Assembly (NCBI GenBank): GCA_046728075.1
Contig: JBKPDV010000218.1
Location: 1-17,834 of the forward strand
Reading direction: 5' to 3'
Source of the DNA: JBKPDV01 sp046728075
GTDB taxonomy: Bacteria > Acidobacteriota > Thermoanaerobaculia > UBA5066 > Gp7-AA6
Length of the DNA: 17,834 nucleotides
Shown here: positions 6,501 through 14,047 of the stretch, piece by piece
Numbering within the stretch: the first letter of the stretch is position 1
How the letters are laid out: each line of letters begins with the position of its first letter
Notes under the pieces: generated by a model
Told to the model about the DNA's origin: nothing
Database searches by the model: none
Seen by the model: only the letters and a program-made list of their open reading frames with translations
Translations under genes and position numbers: made by a program

Positions 6501-7979
6501 CTAATACTCCCCATAGTGCCCCTTCACAGAATCGAGCAGCTTCTTCGTGTCGTATCCCACCCCGTCCTTGAAGACGATCTCGACGTTCTCGATATCCGCG
6601 ATGCGGGCGGCTGGATCGCCTTTCATCACGACGAGGTCCGCGTTCTTGCCAACCGCGATCGAGCCGATTCGATCCTGGCGGCCGAGAAAGATCGCGCCGT
6701 TCAAGGTCGCAATCCGAATGGCCTGGACCGGCGAGAACCCCGCCTCGACCAGCAGCTCGACCTCGCGCTGGTCGCCGAAGCCGGGGATATTGCCGCCGAT
6801 GCCGACCGGATCCGCTCCCGCAAGCAGCAGACCACCCGCAGCCACGAATGCGCGCTCCAGCTCCATGTCCCGGCGAAGCAGATTGGCGTTGCTGCTCTGC
6901 GTGGACTTGTTCGCGGGTCGGTTGCGGCCGTACAGGTAGGCGTCGCGCGCGGACGGCGCCATGGCGTCCAGCACCGCCGGGCGAACCGCCGGCCGGCCGG
7001 CCATGGACGGGTCGAGATCGACGACTCTCGAGGCTTGACCGGGCAATGTGGACGTAATCGCGACGTGGTGGCGGATGAGCGTGGCGATGATCCGGTTCGC
7101 CTCCGGACTGCCGGGGGTCATGTGTTCGAGCGTGTAGTCGCCTTCGCTCTCGCTGCACTTATCCGGCTTCTTGCCGGGGTCCTGCGCGGTGTTCGCGAAG
7201 AATCCGTGCTCGAGATTGTCGATTCCGATCTCCGCCGCCTCCTCGTATGTGACCGAGCAGAGGTGGCCCGTCACCTTCAGACCTCTCTTGTGCGCTTCCT
7301 TGACGGCGGCGCTCAGTTCCTCACGCGTGATGTCTTTGTAGGCCTTGAACGAGGTCACGCCGCGATCCGCCCAGAAGGCGACGGTCTGACGCGCGTCCTC
7401 CGGTCCGGTAAGCCCGTACGCCAGGGAATTGGGCGTCGCATTCAGATAAGGCCCGGTGACGTACATGTGTGGGCCGGGAACAGAGCCTGCCTCGACGTTC
7501 TGCTTGAGCTTGAGCTCCGCGTAGGGACTGAGCGTGCCCGTCGTGCGCATGGTCGTCACGCCATTGGCGAGATACAGCCGAGGTCCCGAGAAGATCATTT
7601 CCGCGAGAAAGAACCCGTCCGAGCTCCCGTCGGCTGCGAGATTGCCCCGCACGAAGAAAAACAAGTGATTGTGCATTCCGACGATGCCCGGCATCACCGA
7701 GTAGCCTCGCAGGTCGAGAACGGTCGTGCCGTCGCTCGGCGGCACATCCGCTCCGGGCGATATCGCCGTGATTTTTCCGCCCTCGAGGATGACGTTCCGA
7801 TCGGCACTCGGCGCCGCGCCCGTGCCGTCGATGACCTGGACATGTTCGAGCACGGCTTTGGGGGTGCCGACGCGCACATACTTGCGAACCCCCGGGCCGA
7901 GGACGTCGATGCGCTGGGCAGCCGCATGCGCAGAGCAAGCCAACCCGGCCAGGCAGAGGAGCGGCAGCCGCTTGCGCAT
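6501..7979 (-). CDS. Secreted metal-dependent amidohydrolase (imidazolonepropionase/prolidase-like)
   Basis: The 492-residue protein has a signal peptide (MRKRLPLLCLAGLACSAHAA) followed by the composite domain of the amidohydrolase superfamily. The small beta domain reads HVQVIDGTGAAP..GGKITAISPG. All metal ligands are in place: His103 and His105 in GMHNHLF, Lys212 in SFKAYKD (candidate carboxylated lysine), His239 in TGHLCS, His258 in NLEHG and Asp390 in LAGADP. The C-terminal GSIAVGKNADLVVMKGDPA strand is also typical. Members hydrolyse amide or ester bonds of cyclic or peptide substrates; the substrate here cannot be read from sequence. ATG 7979 was chosen because the signal peptide starts there; upstream codons are arginine-rich and non-coding in character. 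The start overlaps the stop of the shortened BlaI gene (TGATG), so it is probably translationally coupled to it. Confidence 0.93.
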   Translation of the reverse strand: MRKRLPLLCLAGLACSAHAAAQRIDVLGPGVRKYVRVGTPKAVLEHVQVIDGTGAAPSADRNVILEGGKITAISPGADVPPSDGTTVLDLRGYSVMPGIVGMHNHLFFFVRGNLAADGSSDGFFLAEMIFSGPRLYLANGVTTMRTTGTLSPYAELKLKQNVEAGSVPGPHMYVTGPYLNATPNSLAYGLTGPEDARQTVAFWADRGVTSFKAYKDITREELSAAVKEAHKRGLKVTGHLCSVTYEEAAEIGIDNLEHGFFANTAQDPGKKPDKCSESEGDYTLEHMTPGSPEANRIIATLIRHHVAITSTLPGQASRVVDLDPSMAGRPAVRPAVLDAMAPSARDAYLYGRNRPANKSTQSSNANLLRRDMELERAFVAAGGLLLAGADPVGIGGNIPGFGDQREVELLVEAGFSPVQAIRIATLNGAIFLGRQDRIGSIAVGKNADLVVMKGDPAARIADIENVEIVFKDGVGYDTKKLLDSVKGHYGEY

Positions 7980-8185
7980 CACTTCACTCCGCCTGCGGTT
8001 CCATTTCGGACGCCGCCGCTCACCCCACCCCTCAGACCTCCGGAAACGAGCGTCTGCACGGTCGTGTAGGCGATGCGCCCCTCTTCGGGCAAGCTCTCGA
8101 GGATCTCGCGCACGGAGCAAGTTCCCAGTTTCCAGCACTGCTCCAGGATTCGCGTTTCGGCTTTGGAGAGACGGGCTCTCTTCAT
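7979..8185 (-). CDS. Truncated BlaI/MecI/CopY-family regulator (N-terminal DNA-binding part)
   Basis: The 68-residue frame starts MKRARLSKAETRILEQCWKL and runs through SVREILESLP and IAYTTVQTLV, a clear match to the winged-helix N-terminus of BlaI/MecI repressors. In full-length members (about 120-130 residues) TVQTLV is followed by a helix of the type RLEEKG, the wing and a dimerisation domain. Here the sequence turns into glycine-rich SGGLRGGVSGGVRNGTAGG and stops. I see no RLEEKG continuation in the other two frames. The second half therefore seems to be deleted rather than frameshifted. Without the dimerisation domain it may be a pseudogene or a small DNA-binding peptide. Its stop overlaps the amidohydrolase ATG by one base. 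AGGAG lies 2 nt before the ATG. No BlaR-type sensor protease is in the window. Confidence 0.8.
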   Translation of the reverse strand: MKRARLSKAETRILEQCWKLGTCSVREILESLPEEGRIAYTTVQTLVSGGLRGGVSGGVRNGTAGGVK

Positions 8186-8290
8186 ATCTCCTACGTCGCA
8201 CGGTGACTCTACTACATCATCCGTTGCTTGGCAAGCCCGGCCGAGCCGCAGGCCGCGGTGCATCCAGATCGGGAAAAGCGGAAGCGACGG

Positions 8291-8977
8291 TTACGCCGAT
8301 TGCCTCCGCGTCGGCAGGGCGGCGCCTTTGAGGATCAGCCACAACGCGAGCCACACCTCGAAGACGAGCAGTGGCAACCAAACGATGTCCGTGATCGGGC
8401 TGTGGAGGAGCCCGATCAGCTGCAGGGGAAGGACCGCCACGGCCAGGATCGACCCGAGGACACCAAGCCACGCCAACGAGACCGGGACCATCCGACCGCG
8501 CAAGAAAAGATACGCGAAGATCGTGCTGCCGACGGCGAAGAAGGTCGCGCTGATGGGCATGCTCCAGCTTGGCAGCTTCAGCAAAACCGCGCCGAGCGCG
8601 TTGCCTGCCGCGGGGTCGGGTGCGTCTGCTCCGGCGGCCGTCGCGAGCCACACCTTTCCGACCGCTCTCGGTAGGGAGACCGCGTTGATCACGCCCTCGG
8701 CGACCCGGCAGGTCATGGCCAGCATCGCGAGGTCCCGGTCCTCATCCCGCGTGATCGAGTACAACGTCACCGCCAGCACGAGGGCGCAGAAGCATTCGAG
8801 CAGCTCGAAAACGATGACCACGCGCATCTCCGACGCGTGCTGGGCAATGCTCGCGAGCTTCGCGGCGGTCCCCTCCCCGCTCATCGCCCTGTTGGAGAGG
8901 ATCAGTCCGCTGATGCCGAACGCGATGTAAAAAAGTAACGTGACCCCGGCGACCCTGGCGTTCGTCGTGCGAGTCAT
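8291..8977 (-). CDS. DUF4386 family membrane protein
   Basis: The complete 228-residue integral membrane protein has about six hydrophobic segments and the same landmarks as the partial gene at 1-624. These include an N-terminal membrane segment ending in an LILSNRAM-type loop, a central CRVAEGVINAV and GSTIFAYLFLRGRMVP before the last helices. The start at 8977 has AAGGAG 8 nt upstream, a strong signal. It is transcribed toward the BlaI-amidohydrolase-DinB cluster, with 105 bp between it and the BlaI start. Whether they share a transcript is unclear. Function is unknown; the family is common in soil bacteria and often stands alone or near regulators. Confidence 0.88.
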   Translation of the reverse strand: MTRTTNARVAGVTLLFYIAFGISGLILSNRAMSGEGTAAKLASIAQHASEMRVVIVFELLECFCALVLAVTLYSITRDEDRDLAMLAMTCRVAEGVINAVSLPRAVGKVWLATAAGADAPDPAAGNALGAVLLKLPSWSMPISATFFAVGSTIFAYLFLRGRMVPVSLAWLGVLGSILAVAVLPLQLIGLLHSPITDIVWLPLLVFEVWLALWLILKGAALPTRRQSA

Positions 8978-9146
8978 GGGTGTTTCTCCTTATGCAAAAT
9001 GGGAGAGCGAACCACGCTGAGGGTCATCTCACTCCAGAACAACGCGCGCTTCCTGATGGAAACAGATACGGGCATCGGAGCCCAATGTTCAACTCTTTTG
9101 TCGGTGAGCGGAGAGCTGCCGGGAGGGAGCTGATAGCTTCTGTCCG

Positions 9147-10649
9147 ATGTCCCTCCTCGCCGCGATCGACCAGGGCACCACTGGAACGCGCTGCTTCCTC
9201 TTCGACCTTGCCGGTCGCGTTGTCGCCTCCGCCTACCGCGAGCACGCGCAGATCTTTCCCCAACCCGGCTGGGTCGAGCACGACGCTCTCGAGATTCGGG
9301 ACAACGTGGATCGCGTCGTCGCCGAGGCGGTTGCCACGGGGCCCCGAGAGCCCGTGCTCGCGGTCGGCGTGACGAACCAGCGCGAGACGGTCGTCCTCTG
9401 GGACGCGCGCTCCGGGCTCCCCATCGCGCCCGCGATCGTCTGGCAGGACACGCGCACCGACACCGACTGCCGCGCGCTGATCGCCGGCGGGTTCGAGACG
9501 GAGGTGCGGGCGCGCACGGGCCTTCCCATCCGCACGTACTTTTCGGCGACGAAGATCCGCTGGCTTCTTGCCAACGTGCCAGAGGCGAAGCTTCTCGCCG
9601 CCTCGGGCCATCTGCGGATCGGCACCATGGATTCCTGGGTGATCTGGAATCTCACCGGAGGTCCCCGCGGCGGGGCCCACGTCACGGATCCGACGAACGC
9701 CTCGCGCACGCTCCTCTGCGCGCTCTCGACGCTCGCCTGGGACCCGGATCTCCTTGACCGTTTCGAGGTCATGGCGGAAGCTCTGCCGCGAATCGAACCC
9801 TCCCTCGCGGCAGAGCCCTACGGTTGGACTCTCCCCGATGGCCCGTTCGGTGCTCGGGTTCCCGTGTGCGCGGATCTCGGCGATCAGCAGGCGGCTCTCT
9901 TCGGGCAGGCGTGTTTTCGCGCCGGAGAGGCGAAGAACACCTACGGCACCGGCTCCTTCCTGCTGCAGCACACGGGCGACACTCCCGCCGTGAGCCGCTT
10001 CGGCCTGCTCGTGACCGCGGCGGGCGCGCCGCCGGGAGAGCGCGCCTACGCGCTCGAGGGATCGGTCGCCGTGACCGGATCGGCCGTGCAATGGCTGCGC
10101 GACGGACTCGGGCTCATCGCGGCCGCCGCTCAAACCGAGCCGCTCGCGCGCTCGGTCCCGGACACCGGCGGTGTCTATTTCGTGCCGGCCTTCTCGGGTC
10201 TCTTCGCGCCGCACTGGGACATGAGCGCTCGCGGCACGATCGTGGGCCTGACCCGCTTCGCGACCCGCGCCCACCTCGTGCGGGCGACGCTCGAGGCCAT
10301 CGCGTTCCAGAGCCGCGAGGTCCTCGAGGCCATGGTCAAGGACAGCGGCCGTGCGCCGGAGGCTCTCAAGGTCGACGGCGGCGCTACCGAAAACAATTTC
10401 CTCATGCAACTCCAGGCCGACATTCTCGGAATCCCCGTCGTCCGCCCCGCCGTCCGCGAGACCACGGCCCTCGGCGTGGCCCAGGCCGCCGGTCTCGCGT
10501 GCGGGGCCTACACCTCCCTTGCGGAGCTCTCGCGCCTCTGGCGCGAGGACCAGACCTTCGAGCCCGAGTGGAGCGCGGCGCGCCGCGAGGAGGCCTACCG
10601 CGGCTGGGCGAGAGCCGTCTCGCGTTCCCGCGGCTGGATCGAGAGCTGA
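9147..10649 (+). CDS. glpK: Glycerol kinase
   Basis: The 500-residue cytoplasmic enzyme of the FGGY family phosphorylates glycerol to sn-glycerol 3-phosphate with ATP. Landmarks match GlpK throughout. The phosphate-binding loop DQGTTGTR is at 8-15. Glycerol-contacting Arg79-Glu80 lie in NQRETV, Trp99 in IVWQDTRT, Tyr131 in RTYFSATK and Asp246 in GDQQAALFGQ. HVTDPTNASRT, KNTYGTGSF and the ATP-site DGGATENNFLMQ are also present. Length is normal for the family (about 500). No glycerol facilitator or glycerol-3-phosphate dehydrogenase gene flanks it here, so it appears to be a stand-alone gene. The ATG at 9147 lacks a well-placed ribosome site; the nearest GGAGG is about 20 nt upstream. The 169 bp between it and the divergent DUF4386 gene must hold both promoters, but I cannot identify them confidently. 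Confidence 0.97.
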   Translation: MSLLAAIDQGTTGTRCFLFDLAGRVVASAYREHAQIFPQPGWVEHDALEIRDNVDRVVAEAVATGPREPVLAVGVTNQRETVVLWDARSGLPIAPAIVWQDTRTDTDCRALIAGGFETEVRARTGLPIRTYFSATKIRWLLANVPEAKLLAASGHLRIGTMDSWVIWNLTGGPRGGAHVTDPTNASRTLLCALSTLAWDPDLLDRFEVMAEALPRIEPSLAAEPYGWTLPDGPFGARVPVCADLGDQQAALFGQACFRAGEAKNTYGTGSFLLQHTGDTPAVSRFGLLVTAAGAPPGERAYALEGSVAVTGSAVQWLRDGLGLIAAAAQTEPLARSVPDTGGVYFVPAFSGLFAPHWDMSARGTIVGLTRFATRAHLVRATLEAIAFQSREVLEAMVKDSGRAPEALKVDGGATENNFLMQLQADILGIPVVRPAVRETTALGVAQAAGLACGAYTSLAELSRLWREDQTFEPEWSAARREEAYRGWARAVSRSRGWIES

Positions 10650-10980
10650 CGGCGGAGACGGCGTCTGTGGTTGATCCGAATGCACGAGAAAGACAAAATT
10701 GGGCGTCTCGCGCACGGGCAAACTGACCCAGAGTCCACTGCAGCAGGCCGTTGACGCTCGCACGGTTGGATCGAGACCCGGACGACCGAGACTCTGCGAA
10801 CAGGCCTGTTCCTTGCCGCGCGTGCAGCGGAGTTGCTCCGCTCCGCTGCACTTGCTGCTGGACCGCAAGCCGCCAGGAGGTGGCTTGCCCGACCGGGGCA
10901 GGCGCTGGCCGATCGCTTTCGCCGGCTCGGGAGGGGGACCGGCAGCAGCGCTCGCCGCGCGGCCGAGGTATAAGGTGCCA
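10650..10980. other. Non-coding 331-bp stretch with several hairpins
   Basis: No credible gene is seen between glpK and the histidine kinase. Frames that cross it are rich in Arg, Pro and Ser and match nothing I know. It contains a perfect 12-bp palindrome, AACAGGCCTGTT, at 10799-10810. A perfect 11-bp stem at 10822-10851 has arms GTGCAGCGGAG and CTCCGCTGCAC with an 8-nt loop. A 10-bp stem with one G-T pair at 10865-10888 has arms GCAAGCCGCC and GGTGGCTTGC with loop AGGA. A short TGCCC/GGGCA stem lies at 10886-10900. It may be a dispersed repeat element, a terminator for glpK or a structured leader of the kinase operon. Confidence 0.55.
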
Positions 10981-12390
10981 ATGAAGCCAGCCCAAATGGA
11001 AGCCTCTATTCAAGATCGTTTGTCCGCGCACCGGCTGCTCGCGGGCGCGCCTCCCGACCAGCTCGCCTGGCTCGCCGCCCGCGGCCGCCTCATCCATTTG
11101 GAGCCCGGGGCCGTCCTCACGGCAAAGGGCAAACCGGTGGAGGGCCTCTACATCATGCTTTCCGGCCACATGTCGATTTACATCGACCGGGGCGCCGGAC
11201 CACACAAGGTCATGGAGTGGCGTGGGGGTGACGTGGGAGGCCTCCTGCCGTACTCGCGCCTCGTCGCGCCGCCGGGCGACGTCAAGGTCGAGGTGCCGAC
11301 CGAGATCTTCATGATTCCCCGCGAAGAGCTACCGGCTCTGATTCGCGACTGCCACGAGGTCACCTCGATTTTCGTGCACGTCATGCTCGATCGCGCCCGG
11401 CATTTCACGTCGAGCGACCTTCATGAAGAAAAGATGTCCTCTTTAGGCAAACTGGCGGCGGGGCTCGCTCACGAGTTGAACAACCCGGCTTCAGCGGTCG
11501 CCCGGAGCGCCCAGGGACTCAAGCTCCGGTTGTCGGAGGTCGAAACGGCGTCCCGCGCGCTTGGCGCCGCGCGACTGTCGGAAGCAGAGCAGGCCGCCGT
11601 CGACCGCGCGCGCGGGCTCTGCCTGGCCGCGGCCGGGGTGACGTTCTCGCGCTCGCCGATCGAGCAAGCCGACCGTGAAGATGCGATTGCCGACTGGCTC
11701 GCGCGTCACCACGCCGACGACACCGCTGCGGAAGCGCTGGCGCAGTCCGCGGTCACCCTCGACGCGCTCGACGAGCTCGCCGAAGCGCTCGATGGTGACG
11801 CTCTCCGCGCGGCGCTGCCGTGGCTCGTGGCCGGCTGCGCGACGTACCAACTGGCATCGGAGATCGAAGCGGCCGCGTCGAGGATCCACAATCTCGTTGC
11901 TGCGGTGAAGGGCTTCACGTACATGGACCAGGCGACGATGCCCAAGCCGGTGGACGTCGGTCAGGGGCTCTCCGACACGCTCGCGGTGCTCAACGCAAAA
12001 GGCCGAGGGAAACAACTGGGCGTGAGCCTCGAGTTGGAGGCCGACCTTCCGCGCATCCAAGGGTTCGGCGGTGAGCTCAACCAGGTGTGGGCGAACCTGT
12101 TCGACAACGCGCTGGATGCGGCCAGAGGCCACGTCACCGTTGCGGCGGGCCGCCAGGGTCCTTCCGTCGTGGTACGCGTCGTCGACGATGGGCCGGGACT
12201 GCCCCCGGAGATCCGCGAGCGCATCTTCGATCCTTTCTTCACGACGAAGCCGGTCGGGCAGGGCACCGGTCTCGGCCTCGACATTGCGCGGCGCATCGTT
12301 CTCAAGCACCAGGGATCCATCGAGGTCGACTCCCGCCCCGGGAACACTGAGTTTCGCGTGACGCTGCCGATCGACGGCGCCAAGGGCTGA
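10981..12390 (+). CDS. Soluble sensor histidine kinase with a cyclic-nucleotide-binding-type domain
   Basis: The 469-residue protein has no membrane segment. Residues about 14-135 form a cNMP-binding/Crp-like beta barrel (HLEPGAVLTAKGKPVEGLYIMLSGHMSIYID). The usual phosphate-binding cassette (GE...RSA type) is replaced by GGDVGGLLPYSRLVAPPGDV, so a cyclic nucleotide ligand is doubtful. The dimerisation and phosphoacceptor segment has His164 in GLAHELNNPAS. The ATPase domain has Asn367, Asn372 and Asn376 in NQVWANLFDNALDAA, DDGPGLPPE at 402, FDPFFTTKP and GTGLGLDIA at 428. H-box to N-box spacing is about 200 residues, roughly double the usual, because a helical insert fills about 185-290. ATG 10981 was chosen because the domain starts there and AAGGTG lies just upstream; the longer frame from 10699 is non-coding in character. 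The next gene, 1 bp away, carries its likely receiver. Confidence 0.93.
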   Translation: MKPAQMEASIQDRLSAHRLLAGAPPDQLAWLAARGRLIHLEPGAVLTAKGKPVEGLYIMLSGHMSIYIDRGAGPHKVMEWRGGDVGGLLPYSRLVAPPGDVKVEVPTEIFMIPREELPALIRDCHEVTSIFVHVMLDRARHFTSSDLHEEKMSSLGKLAAGLAHELNNPASAVARSAQGLKLRLSEVETASRALGAARLSEAEQAAVDRARGLCLAAAGVTFSRSPIEQADREDAIADWLARHHADDTAAEALAQSAVTLDALDELAEALDGDALRAALPWLVAGCATYQLASEIEAAASRIHNLVAAVKGFTYMDQATMPKPVDVGQGLSDTLAVLNAKGRGKQLGVSLELEADLPRIQGFGGELNQVWANLFDNALDAARGHVTVAAGRQGPSVVVRVVDDGPGLPPEIRERIFDPFFTTKPVGQGTGLGLDIARRIVLKHQGSIEVDSRPGNTEFRVTLPIDGAKG

Positions 12391-12391
12391 C

Positions 12392-14047
12392 ATGGTCAAA
12401 CCGGTGATCCTGGCCGTCGATGACGATCCCCAGGTGCTCGGCGCCGTCGAGCGCGACCTGCGCCAGCACTACCGCAGCGACTATCGCATCTTGAAGGCCT
12501 TGTCCGGCGGCGAAGCCCTCGAGGCCGCCCGCCAGTTCAAGCAGCGCGGGACTCCCATTGCCCTCTTCCTCGTCGACGAGCGGATGCCCGGGATGACGGG
12601 CACGGAGTTCCTGCGCGAGGTGATCAAACTCCACCCGGAGTCGCGCCGGGTTCTCCTGACCGCCTACTCTGACACGCAGGCCGCGATTTGCGGTATCAAC
12701 GACGTGGGGCTGGATCACTATCTGCTCAAGCCCTGGGATCCTCCCGTGGAGCGGCTCTACCCCGTTCTCGACGACCTGCTGTCGGACTGGACGGCGCACG
12801 TGCGCCTTCCCTACGACGGCATTCGAGTCGCCGGGGCGCGGTCCTCGCCGCGCAGCTTCGAGGTAAAGGAATTCCTGTCGAGCAACCAGATCCCCTATCA
12901 GTGGATCGACGCCGACCGCGATCCGCCTACGCGGGAGCTGATCCGCTCTTCCGGCGACACGAGCCGGCTGCCGGTCGTTTTCTTTCCCGACGGCAGCTAC
13001 CTGGCCGCGCCGACCAACCGCGCGTTGGCGGAGAAGATCGGAATGCAGACGCGGGCGAGCCTGCCCTTCTACGACCTGGCGATCGTCGGGGCCGGTCCCG
13101 CCGGACTTGCCGCCGCGGTCTACGGCGCCTCGGAGGGATTGCGCACGGTCCTCATCGAGCAGAGCGCTCCGGGAGGTCAGGCCGGCTCGAGCTCCCGGAT
13201 CGAGAATTACCTCGGCTTCCCGTCGGGCGTCTCGGGCGCCGACCTTGCGCGCCGCGCCACGACCCAGGCGCGCCGCTTCGGCGCGGAGGTGCTCGCGCAC
13301 GAAGTGGCGAGCTTGAAAAGACTGGATCCCTACCGAGTCCTTCACCTCGCCGACGGGACCGAGCTCTCCTGTTACGCGGCGGTCCTGGCCACCGGCGTTT
13401 CCCTGCGGACGCTCGAAGTGCCCGGTATCGAGCCCCTCCTCGGCATCGGTGTGTATTACGGCGCCGCGATGACCGAGGCGGCGACCTACCGGGGCCGGGA
13501 CGTGTGCATCGTCGGCGCGGGAAACTCGGCCGCACAGGGCGCCCTCTTCTTCTCGCGCTACGCGCGCCGTGTCACCCTGCTTGCCCGCAGCGAGTCCCTC
13601 GGGAAATCCATTTCGCAGTACTTGATCGACCGCATCGCGGCGACGCCGAGCATCGAAGTCGTCACGGGCGTCGAGGTTGCCGCCGTTCGAGGCAGCGAGC
13701 GCCTCGAGAAGGTTATGATCCGCGGCATTGCCGACGGGGGGGAACGCGAGCTCGACGCGGCGGCGATGTTCATCTTCATCGGGGCAAAGCCACGGACCGA
13801 AATGGTCTCCGGCCTGGTTGAGCTCGACGAGAAAGGCTTCGTGTTGACCGGCCCCGACCTGCCCCGCACGAACGGCCGGCCTCGCGGCTGGCCGCTCGAT
13901 CGGGACCCGTTTCTCCTCGAGACCAGCGTCCCGGGCATCTTCGCCGTCGGCGATGTGCGAGCGGGCTCCAGCAAGCGCGTCGCAGCGGCAGTTGGCGAAG
14001 GCTCCGGCACCGTCGGCATGGTCCACCGCTACCTCGAGACTGTCTGA
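12392..14047 (+). CDS. Response-regulator receiver fused to a thioredoxin-reductase-like flavoprotein
   Basis: The 551-residue fusion has three parts. Residues 1-135 are a receiver domain with acidic pocket Asp10-Asp12, phosphoacceptor Asp62 in FLVDERMPGM, Thr90 and Lys113 in LLKPW. Residues about 140-220 look like a glutaredoxin fold (GARSSPRSFEVKEFLSSNQI, then a RLPVVFF strand), but SSPRS stands where the Cys-Pro-x-Cys site should be. Residues 226-551 are a thioredoxin-reductase-type FAD/NAD(P) module: GAGPAGLAA at 233, GGQAG, ENYLGFP, GAGNSAAQG at 375 and GIFAVGDVR at 515. The redox CxxC expected near 356-360 reads YGAAM. The only cysteines are 100, 327 and 372, so dithiol reductase chemistry is not possible by the usual route. 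FAD and NAD(P) binding look intact. Fused response regulator/thioredoxin reductases are a known protein type of undefined role. The gene follows the kinase stop by 1 bp. Confidence 0.93.
   Translation: MVKPVILAVDDDPQVLGAVERDLRQHYRSDYRILKALSGGEALEAARQFKQRGTPIALFLVDERMPGMTGTEFLREVIKLHPESRRVLLTAYSDTQAAICGINDVGLDHYLLKPWDPPVERLYPVLDDLLSDWTAHVRLPYDGIRVAGARSSPRSFEVKEFLSSNQIPYQWIDADRDPPTRELIRSSGDTSRLPVVFFPDGSYLAAPTNRALAEKIGMQTRASLPFYDLAIVGAGPAGLAAAVYGASEGLRTVLIEQSAPGGQAGSSSRIENYLGFPSGVSGADLARRATTQARRFGAEVLAHEVASLKRLDPYRVLHLADGTELSCYAAVLATGVSLRTLEVPGIEPLLGIGVYYGAAMTEAATYRGRDVCIVGAGNSAAQGALFFSRYARRVTLLARSESLGKSISQYLIDRIAATPSIEVVTGVEVAAVRGSERLEKVMIRGIADGGERELDAAAMFIFIGAKPRTEMVSGLVELDEKGFVLTGPDLPRTNGRPRGWPLDRDPFLLETSVPGIFAVGDVRAGSSKRVAAAVGEGSGTVGMVHRYLETV

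Noticed and set aside
6516..8069. A 517-codon plus-strand open frame opposite the amidohydrolase
   Set aside because: The sense strand has the full amidohydrolase metal-ligand set and a signal peptide. The antisense product is Arg- and His-rich without motifs.
7980..8201. An N-terminal extension of the amidohydrolase up to 8201
   Set aside because: The extra 74 residues are Arg-rich, overlap the BlaI fragment in another frame and would bury the signal peptide.
9024..10868. A 614-codon minus-strand open frame opposite glpK
   Set aside because: It is antisense to an unmistakable glycerol kinase, with composition typical of a shadow frame and no recognisable domain.
10699..10980. An N-terminal extension of the histidine kinase up to 10699
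   Set aside because: The extension crosses several hairpins, matches no domain and is of non-coding character. The Crp-like domain starts just after ATG 10981.
12302..14026. A 574-codon minus-strand open frame opposite the receiver-flavoprotein
   Set aside because: It is a shadow frame. The sense strand has continuous conserved motifs from the receiver to the FAD domain.
12392..14047. Calling this gene a plain thioredoxin reductase (trxB)
   Set aside because: The redox-active CxxC is absent and an N-terminal receiver domain is present.
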